64,000 bases of DNA from DATILL01 sp035476575 (GTDB lineage: Bacteria; Actinomycetota; Actinomycetes; Mycobacteriales; JACQDL01): NCBI GenBank assembly GCA_035476575.1, contig DATILL010000065.1, positions 68,989 to 132,988 of the forward strand, given 5' to 3'. A program made the translations under genes and the position numbers. Below, piece by piece: positions 46,310 to 57,998 of the stretch (its first letter is position 1; each line of letters starts with the position of its first letter). A model generated the notes under the pieces. The model saw only the letters and a program-made list of their open reading frames with translations, was not told the DNA's origin and did no database searches.

Positions 46310-46771
46310 ATGCCAGGCGGACTGTCTGCACAACAGCCGAACGACGCCCTCACCGCGGCGCGGTTCTCCATCACCATCGACGGCTACGAGATCGCGTCGT
46401 TCTCCGAGCTGGCCGGTATCACCACCGAGGTCGTGCCGGTGGACTTTCTGGAGTCGACCGACAAGGAGGTCATCTTCAAGAAGCTGCCCGGCCAGCGCAA
46501 GCCGCCGACGGTAACGCTCAAGCGCGGCAAGAACTCCTCCATGGAGCTGTGGCTGTGGCATGAGGCCGTGCTGCAGGGCAACATCGTCGCGGCTCGCAAG
46601 AGCTGCTCGCTGGTCATGTACAACTACGACGGCAAGCCGGTGGCGCGGTACCACCTGGAGCAGGCCTGGCCGGCCAAGCTGGAGATCGGCGCGCTCAAAG
46701 CCGGCGCCTCCGACGTGCTGATGGAGACGGTGCAGATCGTCTGCGAGCACATCCAGCGGGTGGCGCCGTGA
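46310..46771 (+). CDS. CIS inner tube protein (gp19 family), first
   Basis: A 153-residue gp19/Hcp-fold protein that forms the inner tube rings. FSITIDGYEIASFSELAGITTEVVPVDFLE, TVTLKRGKNSSMELWLWHEAV and KLEIGALKAGASDVLMETVQIVCEHI are typical of the main tube subunit. It directly follows the sheath gene, the standard position for the major tube protein. Its last bases overlap the next gene. Confidence 0.93.
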   Translation: MPGGLSAQQPNDALTAARFSITIDGYEIASFSELAGITTEVVPVDFLESTDKEVIFKKLPGQRKPPTVTLKRGKNSSMELWLWHEAVLQGNIVAARKSCSLVMYNYDGKPVARYHLEQAWPAKLEIGALKAGASDVLMETVQIVCEHIQRVAP

Positions 46772-47181
46772 GCCATCCGACCGCAACGGCCGTGGCCGAC
46801 ACCGGCTCGGGGCTGCGCACGGAGTATCCGTTCGTGCTGCCGCGCGGCTACGTCGACGACAGCGGCCAGGTGCACCGCGAGGGCGTGATGCGGCTGGCCA
46901 CGGCCCGGGACGAGATCACCACCCAGGCCGACGCCCGGGCCCGGCAGAACCCGGCGTACCTCACCGTGCTGCTGCTGGAGCGGACGGTGACCAAGCTGGG
47001 CGGCCTGTCCGGGGTGGACACCTACGTCGTCGAGAACCTGTTCGCCTCCGACCTGGCATTCCTGCAGGACCTGTACCGACGCATCAACGCCGACGGGCAC
47101 ACCGAGGTCGCGGTGGCCTGCCCGCACTGCGGCCGCGAGTTCGGCGTCGACGTGGCAGGTGGTGCCCCGGGGGGATCGTGA
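46768..47181 (+). CDS. CIS tail assembly/chaperone-like protein
   Basis: A 137-residue protein of the phage tail-assembly type regularly found after the tube gene in CIS loci. An acidic, helical body (GVMRLATARDEITTQADARARQNPAYLTVLLLERTVTKLGG, then LFASDLAFLQDLYRRIN) ends in a CPHCG motif that may be half of a zinc ribbon. Starts GTG at 46768 in a 4-base overlap and ends in a GTGA overlap with the next gene. A structural role is less likely than assembly or length control. Confidence 0.75.
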   Translation: MSHPTATAVADTGSGLRTEYPFVLPRGYVDDSGQVHREGVMRLATARDEITTQADARARQNPAYLTVLLLERTVTKLGGLSGVDTYVVENLFASDLAFLQDLYRRINADGHTEVAVACPHCGREFGVDVAGGAPGGS

Positions 47182-47327
47182 CGTACGCGACTGACCGGAT
47201 GTGGGAGGAGGTCGCGTACGTCGCGTACTACCTGCACTGGGCGCTGGACGACATCTTGGACCTGGCGCACGCGACGCGCGAGCGGGTCATCAACGAGATC
47301 GGAAAGATTCACGCCCAGGCCGAGTAG
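47178..47327 (+). CDS. DUF6760-type small CIS protein (49 residues)
   Basis: A short gene starting at GTG 47178 in the stop of the previous one. The product, TYATDRMWEEVAYVAYYLHW followed by ALDDILDLAHATRERVINEIG, matches the small helical proteins that accompany CIS and phage tail chaperones, possibly as the other half of a split assembly chaperone (compare gpG/gpGT). Tight overlap supports it as a real gene. Confidence 0.75.
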   Translation: MTYATDRMWEEVAYVAYYLHWALDDILDLAHATRERVINEIGKIHAQAE

Positions 47328-47377
47328 CCGGCAACGGGCGACAGACCAGACAAGACCAGACGGACAAGGGGGGCCGC

Positions 47378-49789
<2,412 letters not shown>

Positions 49790-49799
49790 GAGAGAGGCC

Positions 49800-50264
49800 A
49801 TGGCACTCAACGACGGCTCCCTGATCGGCCTGTCGAACCGGTTCAAGGCGATCGCTGTCCCCGGCGACTACGACCTGGGCACCTGGCACAAGGTCGACGG
49901 CTTGGACGTGAGCTGGGAGGTGGCCGAACACCGGGTGGGTGACTTCGGCAACCACAAATGGTTCTTCCCGGCCAACAACAAGTACTCCGCGGTGAAGCTA
50001 CAGCGCGGCGCGAACGCCACCGACTCGCCGAAGGTGCGCAAGTGGCTGAACGACACCTCGTTCAAGCACAAGCTCGGCATTCTGGTGACGATCACGCTCA
50101 TGGACTCGGCCGGCAAGAAGATCCTGGAGTGGGAGCTGCGCAACGCGATGCCGAGCAAGTGGGGCATCACCTCTTTCGACGCCGGTGCCAGCTCGGTCGC
50201 GATCGAGACGCTGGAGCTGGTGCACGAGGGCTTCCTGGACGACCAGACGATGCTCACCGGCTGA
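49800..50264 (+). CDS. CIS tube/baseplate-tube protein (gp19 family), second
   Basis: A 154-residue gp19-fold protein: SNRFKAIAVPGDYDLGTWHKVDGLDVSWEVAEHRVGD, VKLQRGANATDSPKVRKWLND and AGASSVAIETLELVHEGFL. Compared with the first tube protein it has shorter loops and resembles the tube-initiator subunits (Pvc5-like) that start the tube at the baseplate. AGGAGAGAGG precedes its ATG. Confidence 0.9.
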   Translation: MALNDGSLIGLSNRFKAIAVPGDYDLGTWHKVDGLDVSWEVAEHRVGDFGNHKWFFPANNKYSAVKLQRGANATDSPKVRKWLNDTSFKHKLGILVTITLMDSAGKKILEWELRNAMPSKWGITSFDAGASSVAIETLELVHEGFLDDQTMLTG

Positions 50265-50274
50265 GGGGCAGACA

Positions 50275-50736
50275 ATGTCGCAACCGACCATGGACGTGCG
50301 GTCCATGCTTGGCCTGACCACCCGGTTCATGGTGGACGTGGGTGGCATCCCGCTGGGCGGCTGGGCACGCTGCAAGGGGCTGGCGGTGAGCTTCAATCCG
50401 GAGTTCGTCACCGAGGGCGGCCAGTACCAGCACAAGATCGTCATGCCCGGCCGGATCGACTACTCCAAGGTCACCCTGGAGCGGGCCATGAACGGGCCGG
50501 ACTCGGCCAAGGTGCAGGGCTGGCTGAAGCAGATGGCCGCAACCTGGGCGAACGCCGCCAACAGCGGCGGCGGCCAGACCGCCAACGTCACCCTGCTGGA
50601 CGCCACCGGCAAGAAGGTCGCCAACTGGAGCCTGCGCAACGTGTACCCGTCCATGTGGAAGGGCCCCGACCTGGACGCGCTCACCTTCGGCATCGCCGTC
50701 GAGGTGCTGGAGCTGGTGCACGAGGGGTTCCTGTGA
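50275..50736 (+). CDS. CIS tube/baseplate-tube protein (gp19 family), third
   Basis: A 153-residue paralogue of the preceding gene: TTRFMVDVGGIPLGGWARCKGLAVSFNPEFVTEGG, VTLERAMNGPDSAKVQGWLKQM and TFGIAVEVLELVHEGFL. Both share the C-terminal ELVHEGFL, so they arose by duplication within the locus. Three tube-like genes match the layout of PVC/Afp, where minor tube proteins bridge spike and main tube. Confidence 0.9.
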   Translation: MSQPTMDVRSMLGLTTRFMVDVGGIPLGGWARCKGLAVSFNPEFVTEGGQYQHKIVMPGRIDYSKVTLERAMNGPDSAKVQGWLKQMAATWANAANSGGGQTANVTLLDATGKKVANWSLRNVYPSMWKGPDLDALTFGIAVEVLELVHEGFL

Positions 50737-50770
50737 GGAAAGAACCTGTGACCAGGAGAGGAGCGGCGCC

Positions 50771-51574
50771 ATGACCCTGGCCTCGGTCGTGCAGGGCGCC
50801 GGTGCCGCGGTGAACGCGGCTGGAAACGTCGCCAACCAGGCCCTCAACTCGGTGGCCGACCTGGTCGGCGGCCGCATCCCGGCGTTCATCCGCTGCTTCG
50901 AGCCGCCGAACATCGGCTTCGTCCCGTTCGACTTCAACCCAGACCAGATCGACTTCAGCCGGTCGGCGAGCATCTCCACCCGGCCGGCGATGACCGCCAC
51001 CGCGCCCTCACCGCAGGGCGGCACCGGCGCGATCGTCAAGAAGGTCAACCCACCGCAGATCTCGCTGAGCAACATCATCATCGAGGGGCTCACCACCAAG
51101 CTGCGCTGCGACCAGCTCCTGCGCTGGATGAGCCCCTTCTCCGGCATCCCCGGGCTGGGCGCGCTGACCGGGTCGACCACCGAGTCGGTGCTGCCGACGG
51201 TCACCTTCCAGTGGGGACCGCCGATGGTGGCGTTCATGTACGACGTCCGGATCCTCAACCTCAAGGTCAGCTACGTGCGGTTCAACCAGATGGGTATGCC
51301 GACCCGGGCCAAGGTCAACATCACCATGAACGAGGTGCCCAGCCTGCTGGCCAGCCTGCCCACGAACCCCACCTCCGGCGGCCTGATCGGGCGCCGTACC
51401 CATATCGTGACCGACGGTGACACCTTGCAGTCCATCGCCACCGCGACGTACGGCAAGCCGGGACTGTGGCGGCGGATCGCGGCGGTGAACGGCATCACCA
51501 ACCCGTCCCGGCTGCGGCCCGGCACCACGGTGTACCTGCCCAACGCCGACGAGCTGGCCCAGGGCGGCCGCTGA
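50771..51574 (+). CDS. CIS LysM-containing tube-baseplate adaptor
   Basis: A 267-residue protein. The N-terminal 190 residues are the Pvc7/gp53-like domain (FEPPNIGFVPFDFNPDQIDFSRSA, QISLSNIIIEGLTTKLRCDQLLRW, TVTFQWGPPMVAFMYDVRILNLKVSYVRF). Residues about 213-262 are a LysM motif (HIVTDGDTLQSIATATYGKPGLWRRIAAVNGITNP then GTTVYLP). In related systems this protein holds the spike to the tube. Its stop overlaps the spike gene by one base. Confidence 0.9.
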   Translation: MTLASVVQGAGAAVNAAGNVANQALNSVADLVGGRIPAFIRCFEPPNIGFVPFDFNPDQIDFSRSASISTRPAMTATAPSPQGGTGAIVKKVNPPQISLSNIIIEGLTTKLRCDQLLRWMSPFSGIPGLGALTGSTTESVLPTVTFQWGPPMVAFMYDVRILNLKVSYVRFNQMGMPTRAKVNITMNEVPSLLASLPTNPTSGGLIGRRTHIVTDGDTLQSIATATYGKPGLWRRIAAVNGITNPSRLRPGTTVYLPNADELAQGGR

Positions 51575-53517
51575 TGCTCGGCGCCGGCGGGGGAGACGCC
51601 ACCGCGACCCGGATGGCCTCGGTCAAGATCGGTGACCCGGTGGGCATCCCGCTGCTGCCCACCGTCGACCACAAGCTGATGCGGGTCGTGGTGGACACCC
51701 ACCTGCACCTGCCGGACATGTTCGAGCTGACCTTCCTGGACGAGGACGGCAAGGTGCTCGGCGACGCCGGCATCTCCATCGGCACCAAGCTGTCGGTGTA
51801 CGGCGCCAAGCCGGGCAGCAGCACCAGCCCGGACAAGCTCATCGCCGGCGAGGTGACCTCGATCGAGGCCATCTGCGAGGAGGGCATGACGCACTCGGTG
51901 GTCCGCGGCTACGAGAAGGCGCACCGGCTGCAACGGGCGCGGCGCACCAAGACGTTCCTGAACATGAAGGACTCCGACGTCGCCCGCAAGGTCGCCAGCG
52001 ACGCCGGGTTGAAGATCGGCACCATCGACGAGACCAAGACCAGCCACAACCACATCGCCCAGGTGGCCCAGACCGACTGGGAGTTCCTGGTCGAGCGGTC
52101 CCGCGAGATCGGCTACGAGGTCGGCGTCACGGGCGGGAAGTTCTTCTTCCGCAAGGCCTCCGGCCAGCCCGCCGGCGGGGGGCTGGGTGGCGCGCTGGCC
52201 GCCGTCGCGTCAGCGCTCGGCCTGGCCGGCAACACCCTGACCTTCAAGGACAACCTGCTCACCTTCTACCCGCGGATCTCCGCCGCCAACATCACCCCGG
52301 ACGTCGAGGTGCGGGTGTGGGACGCCAAAGCGGCCCGGGTCGCCGTAGCCAACACGGCGGCGAAGACCTACACCGCCACCATCGATGGCCAGGACCCGGC
52401 CAGCCTGGCCAGCTCCTTCACCGACGGGCTGATCCCGATCCCGAAGCTACCCACCCCGCCGTCGCTGCCATTCCTACCGAAGCTTAACTTCGGCACCGCC
52501 CCCAGCGACACCGCCTACGTCGTGGTGAACCGGCCGCTGGCGGTGGGCAGCGCGGCCGACAGCGCCGTTGAGGAGGCGGCCAAGGGGCTGGCCGACCACG
52601 TGGCCAGCACCTTCGCCGAGGCCGAGGGAGTGGCGGTGGGCGACCCGGCGATCCAGGCCGGCGCGGAGGTGACGGTCGCCGGGGTGCCCAAGCCCTTCGC
52701 CGGCAAGTGGATCGTCACCAACGCCCGGCACGTCTTCGACCCGGAGGAGGGCGGCTACCACGTCCGGTTCTACGTCAGCGGGCGGCAGAACCGGTCCCTG
52801 CACCACCTGGCCTCCGGTGGCGCCGCCCACAACCCGGCGCTGCACGGCCTGGTCTGTGGCGTCGTCACCAACTGCAAGGACCCGGACGGCAAGGGCAAGG
52901 TCAAGGTCGCGATGCCCTGGCTGACCCCGAACTACGAGTCGGACTGGGCCCGGGTGGTGCAGTTCGGCGGTGGCCGGCGCAGTGGGGCGACGTTCCTCCC
53001 GGAGGTCGGCGACGAGGTGCTGATCGGCTTCGAGTACGGCGACCCGCGGCGACCGTACGTGATCGGCGGCCTGCTCAACGACAACTGCGCCTACGAGCCG
53101 CTCGCCTCGGCGGTGAACGGCTCCGGCACGGTGATCAAGCGGGGGCTGGCCTCGCCGGCCGGCAACAAGCTGCTGTTCACCGACGACCTGCCGCCTTCGC
53201 CGCCGGGCACCGCCCCGCCGAACCAGTCGATGGTCAGCCTCGGCACCGGCGACGACAAGCTGGGCCTGGTCATCGACCAGGCCAACGGCACGGTGACGCT
53301 GACCTGTGACCCGGCGCCGCCGGCCAGCAAGGTGCCCACCGGCACCATCACCGTCGACTGCGGGGCCGCCGGGAAGATCGAGATCAAGACCGGTGCCGCC
53401 GGATCGGTCAGCATCGACGGCGGGATGTCGCTGTCGCTGAAGGCGAAAACCAAGCTGTCCATCGAGTGCGAGGCCGGGCCGGTGCAGATCAAGGGCCAGG
53501 TCATCCAGCTCAACTGA
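51574..53517 (+). CDS. CIS central spike protein (VgrG/gp27-gp5-like)
   Basis: A 647-residue spike. The N-terminal gp27-like barrels (VVVDTHLHLPDMFELTFLDEDGK, IGTKLSVYGAKPG, QTDWEFLVERSREIGYEVGV, FYVSGRQNRSLHHLA) are followed by the OB-fold (VKVAMPWLTPNYESDWARVVQFGGG, FLPEVGDEVLIGFEYGDPRRPYVIGGLLND), and the C-terminal beta-helix has repeated IEIKTGAAGSVSIDG-like strands ending QIKGQVIQLN. No effector domain is fused to the end, so the PAAR protein should cap it. ATG 51574 in a TGATG overlap. Confidence 0.93.
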   Translation: MLGAGGGDATATRMASVKIGDPVGIPLLPTVDHKLMRVVVDTHLHLPDMFELTFLDEDGKVLGDAGISIGTKLSVYGAKPGSSTSPDKLIAGEVTSIEAICEEGMTHSVVRGYEKAHRLQRARRTKTFLNMKDSDVARKVASDAGLKIGTIDETKTSHNHIAQVAQTDWEFLVERSREIGYEVGVTGGKFFFRKASGQPAGGGLGGALAAVASALGLAGNTLTFKDNLLTFYPRISAANITPDVEVRVWDAKAARVAVANTAAKTYTATIDGQDPASLASSFTDGLIPIPKLPTPPSLPFLPKLNFGTAPSDTAYVVVNRPLAVGSAADSAVEEAAKGLADHVASTFAEAEGVAVGDPAIQAGAEVTVAGVPKPFAGKWIVTNARHVFDPEEGGYHVRFYVSGRQNRSLHHLASGGAAHNPALHGLVCGVVTNCKDPDGKGKVKVAMPWLTPNYESDWARVVQFGGGRRSGATFLPEVGDEVLIGFEYGDPRRPYVIGGLLNDNCAYEPLASAVNGSGTVIKRGLASPAGNKLLFTDDLPPSPPGTAPPNQSMVSLGTGDDKLGLVIDQANGTVTLTCDPAPPASKVPTGTITVDCGAAGKIEIKTGAAGSVSIDGGMSLSLKAKTKLSIECEAGPVQIKGQVIQLN

Positions 53518-53567
53518 CGGTCCGCCTCAAACCAGCTCAAACAAGCTCAAAATCAGGAGGTGTCGTG

Positions 53568-53975
53568 GTGACCGGCGACTTCGTCGGCGCGGGGTGGGCG
53601 TTCCCGCTCGGGGTGAGCGCCTCGGGCGGTATCGCCCTGGTCCGCCGCGAGCGCGAGCTGGAGCAGGCGATGGCGCTGATCCTGTCGACGTATCCGGGCG
53701 AGCGGCCGATGCGGCCGGAGTTCGGCTGCCGGCTGCGCGACTACGTCTTCCGCCCGGCCAACCTGGACACCGCGGCCGACCTGGCCAACGAGGTGCGCAA
53801 GGCGCTGCTGCGCTGGGAGCCACGGGTCGACATCGAGGCGGTCAACGTCTTCCCCCAGCCGGGCGACCACAGCCTGCTCTTCATCGACATCCAGTACCGG
53901 CCGAAGGACACCAACGACCGCCGCAACCTGGTCTTTCCCTTCTACACGATTCCGGATGACGGGAGCGACTACTGA
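53568..53975 (+). CDS. CIS baseplate wedge protein, gp25 family
   Basis: A 135-residue GPW/gp25 protein, which initiates sheath assembly on the baseplate. Motifs are GWAFPLGVSASGGIALV, RERELEQAMALILSTYPGERPMRPEFGCRLRDYVF and WEPRVDIEAVNVF. GTG 53568 is chosen because AGGAGG lies 7 bases upstream; GTG 53565 is equally in frame. Its stop overlaps the baseplate J gene (TGATG). Confidence 0.93.
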   Translation: MTGDFVGAGWAFPLGVSASGGIALVRRERELEQAMALILSTYPGERPMRPEFGCRLRDYVFRPANLDTAADLANEVRKALLRWEPRVDIEAVNVFPQPGDHSLLFIDIQYRPKDTNDRRNLVFPFYTIPDDGSDY

Positions 53976-55924
53976 TGGCCCTGCCCGCGCCGAACCTGGA
54001 CGACCGGCGGTTCCAGGACCTGGTCGACGATGCCAAGCGGCTGGTCATGCGGCGCTGCCCGGAGTGGACCGACCACAACGTCTCCGACCCGGGCGTCACG
54101 CTGATCGAGACGTTCGCCTTCATGACCGACCAGTTGCTGTTCCGGCTCAACCAGGTGCCCGATCGGCTCTACATCAAGTTCTTGGAGCTGATCGGGCTGC
54201 GGCTGATACCGCCGACGCCGGCCCAGGCGCCGGTGACGTTCTGGCTGTCGGCGCCGGCCATCACCCCGGTGGCCATCGCGACCGGCACCAAGGCCGCCAC
54301 GCTGCGCACCGAGACCGACGAGTCGGTGATCTTCTCCACCGAGGACGATCTGGCCATCGTGCCCTGCGCGCTGGCCTGCGTGATGACCCAGCCGTCCGGC
54401 GGGGACGACGCCACCGACCGGACCGAGGAGATGAAGCTGGGCCGGCCGTTCAGCGCCTTCTCCGAGGTACCGCAACCGGACGACGTGATCCTGGTCGGGC
54501 TGACCGACCCGGTGCCGCGGTGCGTGGTCCGGCTTGACCTCGACTGCCGGGTCGAGGGCGTCGGCGTACACCCGGACCACCCGCCGCTGGTGTGGGAGGC
54601 CTGGACCGGCGACGGCTGGACCGAGTGCCTGGTCAGCACCGACGAGACCGGCGCGCTGAACCGGGCTGGCGGGATCCTGGTGCACCTGCCGCCGGACCAC
54701 CTCGCCTCGGTCGTGGGCGGGGTGCGCGCCGGCTGGCTGCGCGGCCGGGTGATCCAGGTGCCGGCGGACTTCCCCCGCTACAGCGCCTCCCCGGTGATCC
54801 ACAGCCTGGCCGCGTCCACCGTCGGCGGCACCGTCGACGCGATCAACGCCGACATCATCGAGAACGAGGTCCTCGGTGCCTCCGAGGGCGTGGCCGGGCA
54901 GGCCTTTCCGGTGGCGCACACTCCGGTGCTGGCCGGCGTCGGCACGGTCGTGCTGGAGACCAGCTCGCCAGACGGCTGGCAGGAGTGGGAGGCGGTCGAG
55001 CACTTCGCCGCCAGCAGACCGCGGGACCGGCACTTCATCCTGGACGGGGTGGCCGGCGAGGTGCGGTTCGGCCCCACTATCCGGGAGCCGGACGGCGGGC
55101 TGCGCCAGTACGGCGCGGTGCCGCCGCGCGAGACGGTGGTCCGGCTGCGCCGCTACGCCACCGGCGGCGGCCGCAAGGGCAACGTCGGCCGCGGCAGCAT
55201 CCAGACGCTGAAGTCGTCGATCCCGTTCGTGGCCAGCGTGGAGAACCTGTCCCGCGCCCAGGGCGGGGTGGACGGCGAGACGGTCGAGGAGGCCAAGGCC
55301 CGCGGCCCGATCCTGCTCCGCACTCGCAGCCGGGCGGTCACCGCGGAGGACTACGAGGCCATCACCCGGGAGGCCGCGCCCGAGGTGGCCCGGGTGCGCT
55401 GCCTGCCGGCCGGCGAGGGTGCCGATGCAGGCTCGGTCCGGGTGCTGGTGGTGCCCGCGGCGCCGGTCGACCGGGGACGGATCACGTTCGAGGACCTGGT
55501 GCCGGCGCCGGACACGATGGAGCGGATCGCCACCAGGCTGGACGAGGTCCGGCTGGTCGGCGCCCGGGTCGTCGTCGAGCCGCCGCTGTACCGCGGCGTC
55601 ACCGTGGTCGCCCGGCTGGTCGCCAAGTCGCGGGCGAACACCGGCAAGGTCCAGGAGGCTGCGCTCGACGCGCTGCACACGCTGCTCAACCCGCTGTACG
55701 GCGGCTCGGAGGGGCAGGGCTGGCCATTTGGCCGTCCGGTGTACGCAGGCGAGGTCTTCGCTGCTCTGCAGGGTGTGCGGGGGGTCGAGCTGGTCGAGGA
55801 CGTCCGGCTGTTCGGCGCCAACCCGGTCACCGGTGAGCGGGGCAAGGAGACCACCAAGCTGGAGCTCGACCCGAACAGCCTGGTCTTCTCCTACGCACAC
55901 CGGGTCCGGGTGGAGGAGCACTGA
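53975..55924 (+). CDS. CIS baseplate assembly protein (gpJ/gp6-like)
   Basis: A 649-residue baseplate wedge protein. The start PAPNLDDRRFQDLVDDAKRLVMRRCPEWTDHNVSDPGVTLIETFAFMTDQLLFRLNQVPDR is the signature of the putative baseplate assembly family. The J-domain lies in the second half (GGGRKGNVGRGSIQTLKSSIPFVASVENLSRAQGG, ARGPILLRTRSRAVTAEDYEAI). This single protein may cover the two wedge proteins (Pvc11 and Pvc12) of longer systems. It overlaps both neighbours by one base. Confidence 0.92.
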   Translation: MALPAPNLDDRRFQDLVDDAKRLVMRRCPEWTDHNVSDPGVTLIETFAFMTDQLLFRLNQVPDRLYIKFLELIGLRLIPPTPAQAPVTFWLSAPAITPVAIATGTKAATLRTETDESVIFSTEDDLAIVPCALACVMTQPSGGDDATDRTEEMKLGRPFSAFSEVPQPDDVILVGLTDPVPRCVVRLDLDCRVEGVGVHPDHPPLVWEAWTGDGWTECLVSTDETGALNRAGGILVHLPPDHLASVVGGVRAGWLRGRVIQVPADFPRYSASPVIHSLAASTVGGTVDAINADIIENEVLGASEGVAGQAFPVAHTPVLAGVGTVVLETSSPDGWQEWEAVEHFAASRPRDRHFILDGVAGEVRFGPTIREPDGGLRQYGAVPPRETVVRLRRYATGGGRKGNVGRGSIQTLKSSIPFVASVENLSRAQGGVDGETVEEAKARGPILLRTRSRAVTAEDYEAITREAAPEVARVRCLPAGEGADAGSVRVLVVPAAPVDRGRITFEDLVPAPDTMERIATRLDEVRLVGARVVVEPPLYRGVTVVARLVAKSRANTGKVQEAALDALHTLLNPLYGGSEGQGWPFGRPVYAGEVFAALQGVRGVELVEDVRLFGANPVTGERGKETTKLELDPNSLVFSYAHRVRVEEH

Positions 55925-56463
55925 TGCGTGGCACCGTGCCAGGGCTGGCCAACGCCCAGCCGATCGTCGAGCTGATGCCGGCGGTCTACCAGGAGGACCA
56001 GTTCACCGGCCGGTTCACCGCCGGGCTGGACGACACGTTCGCGCCGATCCTGGCCGTGATCGACTGCATCGACGCCTACGTCGACCCCGCGCTCGCACCG
56101 GAGGACTTCGTCGACTGGCTGGCCGGCTGGGTCGGCATGCCGCAGGACGACGACACCTCGCTGGAACGCCGCCGGGCCGGCGTCGAGCACGCGGTCGAGC
56201 TGTACCGGATGCGCGGCACGCTGACTGGGCTGCGGGCACACCTGGAGCTGGTCAGCGGCGGCGAGGTCGCCCTCGCTGACAACGGTGGCGTGGTCTGGTC
56301 CACCACGCCGGGCACCGCGCTGCCGGGGGAGGGCACGCCGCGGCTTGGCGTGCGGATCCGGCTTGAGGACCCGGGTCGAGCGCCGCTCGGGCTGCTCAAC
56401 GCGGTGGTATCGGCCGGGAAACCGGCTCATGTCGTGCACCGGCTGGAGGTGGAGGGCACGTGA
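55924..56463 (+). CDS. CIS tail protein I-like baseplate component
   Basis: A 179-residue protein of the phage tail protein I/TIGR02242 kind: IVELMPAVYQEDQFTGRFTAGLDDTFAPILAVIDCIDAYVDPALAPEDFVDWLAGWVGMPQDD and YRMRGTLTGLRAHLELVSGG. In phages gpI ties wedge to fibre; no fibre gene follows here. ATG overlaps the J gene stop by one base, and the next gene starts in a GTGA overlap. Confidence 0.88.
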   Translation: MRGTVPGLANAQPIVELMPAVYQEDQFTGRFTAGLDDTFAPILAVIDCIDAYVDPALAPEDFVDWLAGWVGMPQDDDTSLERRRAGVEHAVELYRMRGTLTGLRAHLELVSGGEVALADNGGVVWSTTPGTALPGEGTPRLGVRIRLEDPGRAPLGLLNAVVSAGKPAHVVHRLEVEGT

Positions 56464-57896
56464 TCGTCTGCCGGAGTTGCGGGTTCAACAACCGGGACCA
56501 GGACACGTTCTGCGGATCGTGTGGTGAGTTCCTGGAGTGGACCGGGGTGAAGGTGGCCCCGAAGGTCACTGTCCCGGCGGTGGAGCCGCCGCCCGAGGAA
56601 GAAGAGCCCAAGCGCAAGAAGAGCTTGCTGGAGCGGGTCAGCTCGATCGTGTACATGGACGTCGGCGAGCGGGAGAAGATCGAACGCACCGGTCCCGGCG
56701 CCATGGGCGGCCCGCCGCGACCCGGCATGCCGCCCGGTCCGCCTGGCCCGCCCGCTGGTCCGCCGCGCCCGCCGGGTATGCCGCCGGGTCCACCCGCTGG
56801 TCCGCCGCGCCCGCCGGGTATGCCGCCCGGTCCACCCGCTGGCCCGCCTGGACCTCCTGCACCGGCTGGGGCCGCCGTACCTCCGACGCTGCCCCCGGCG
56901 GCACCACCTGGACCACCTGCCGTGGCCGCGCTGGTCGCGCCACTACCGCCGCCCGGTTCGCCGGTTGGCGGTCCGCCGCGCCCGCCGTCCGGTCCTGGAG
57001 CTCCCGGCGGGGCCCGACCTACCGTGGGACCCGGCGGACAGCCGGGCGAGATAGCGCCGCAGGCGTCACGGGAGCGGCAGGCACGCGCGGTCACCAGGCA
57101 GCCGCCGAGCCGCAGTCCGCAGCCGGGCGACCTGATCTGCGGTGAGTGCGGTGAGAGCAACCCGCCGAACCGGAAGTTCTGCAGCCGCTGCGGCACCTCG
57201 CTGCAGACCGCGGTCACGGTCGCGACCCCGTGGTGGCGGAAGATCTTCCCCAAGCGCAAGGCCAGGTCGCTGGAGGCCGGCAGCCGGCCCGGGCAGGGCG
57301 GCGTACGCGCCCAGAGTCGTCGCCGCGCCACGCTGGCCAAGGTCTTCCCGACCATCCGGAAGGTGATCGCGGCCGGCTTGCTGCTCGGCGGGATCGTCTA
57401 CGGCATCTTCCAGCCGTTCCGCAACCTCATCAACGCCAAGTACCTCGCCGTCCAGAACAAGGTCGTCTCGATCATCCACCCACAGTTCGACCCGGTGCAC
57501 AGCAACCGGGACGAGTCGAACGTCGCCACCAGGGGACATCCGGCTCATTCGGCGGTGGACAACTTCACCAACACCTTCTGGGCCGCGCCGGTCGGGCGCC
57601 GGGAGCCGACTCTCATCCTGCACTTCGACAGCGCGGTGAACCTGGACAAGGCGATCGTCCACAACGGGATCATCGCCGACTTCCAGAGCAGCGACCGGGC
57701 CCGCAACCTGCATCTCGTCTACAACAACGGGCAGACGTTCGACGTCGAGCTTAAGGACACCCCGGAAAAGCAGACCATCGCGCTCGGCAACGGACGCGGG
57801 ATCACCAGTGTCGAGATCCACGTCACGTCGGTCTATAAGTCGGTGAAGAGCAACGATGTCGCCATCACCGAGATCGAGCTGTTCAGCAAGAGGTAG
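56460..57896 (+). CDS. zinc-ribbon, Pro-rich, single-TM, discoidin-like protein (CisA-like membrane anchor)
   Basis: A 478-residue protein with, in order: zinc ribbon (CRSCG to CGSCG, residues 4-22), a charged helix, a Pro/Gly-rich stretch with 14-residue tandem repeats (PAGPPRPPGMPPGP), a second zinc ribbon (CGECG to CSRCG, around residue 225), a basic segment, one membrane helix (VIAAGLLLGGIVYGIF, about residues 301-319), and an outside domain of the NADase-type/discoidin kind (HSAVDNFTNTFWAAPVGRREPTLILHFD ... AITEIELF). From memory, Streptomyces CIS loci encode a membrane protein called CisA in the same position that links the cytosolic particle to the membrane; the architecture agrees. 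Confidence 0.82.
   Translation: MIVCRSCGFNNRDQDTFCGSCGEFLEWTGVKVAPKVTVPAVEPPPEEEEPKRKKSLLERVSSIVYMDVGEREKIERTGPGAMGGPPRPGMPPGPPGPPAGPPRPPGMPPGPPAGPPRPPGMPPGPPAGPPGPPAPAGAAVPPTLPPAAPPGPPAVAALVAPLPPPGSPVGGPPRPPSGPGAPGGARPTVGPGGQPGEIAPQASRERQARAVTRQPPSRSPQPGDLICGECGESNPPNRKFCSRCGTSLQTAVTVATPWWRKIFPKRKARSLEAGSRPGQGGVRAQSRRRATLAKVFPTIRKVIAAGLLLGGIVYGIFQPFRNLINAKYLAVQNKVVSIIHPQFDPVHSNRDESNVATRGHPAHSAVDNFTNTFWAAPVGRREPTLILHFDSAVNLDKAIVHNGIIADFQSSDRARNLHLVYNNGQTFDVELKDTPEKQTIALGNGRGITSVEIHVTSVYKSVKSNDVAITEIELFSKR
56751..56834 (+). repeat. 42-bp tandem repeat, two units plus a partial, in the CisA-like gene
   Basis: Units at 56751 and 56793 differ at one base and encode PAGPPRPPGMPPGP twice; a third unit decays after about 15 bases. 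Polyproline runs of this kind are typical EF-P-dependent sites. Confidence 0.85.
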
Positions 57897-57914
57897 CGGA
57901 CGATCGACGGCAGA

Positions 57915-57965
57915 CCGAAGATCACTGATCTCGTGGTTACTGAACCGCGAGATCAGTGATTTCGG
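57915..57965. repeat. long hairpin between the convergent CisA-like and TetR genes
   Basis: CCGAAGATCACTGATCTCGTGGTT (57915) pairs with 57943-57965 around the loop ACTG, with one bulged G and one wobble pair. Its sequence differs from the GATCATCGA family, but position and length are alike. No T tract follows. A bidirectional terminator is the simplest reading. Confidence 0.7.
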
Positions 57966-57998
57966 GTGTCATCGTAGGAAGCAGCCCGCGGGCGGCGG

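Noticed and set aside
53969..55921. 650-codon open frame antisense to the baseplate J gene
   Set aside because: Exact antisense of a conserved CIS gene, no domain and no start signal.
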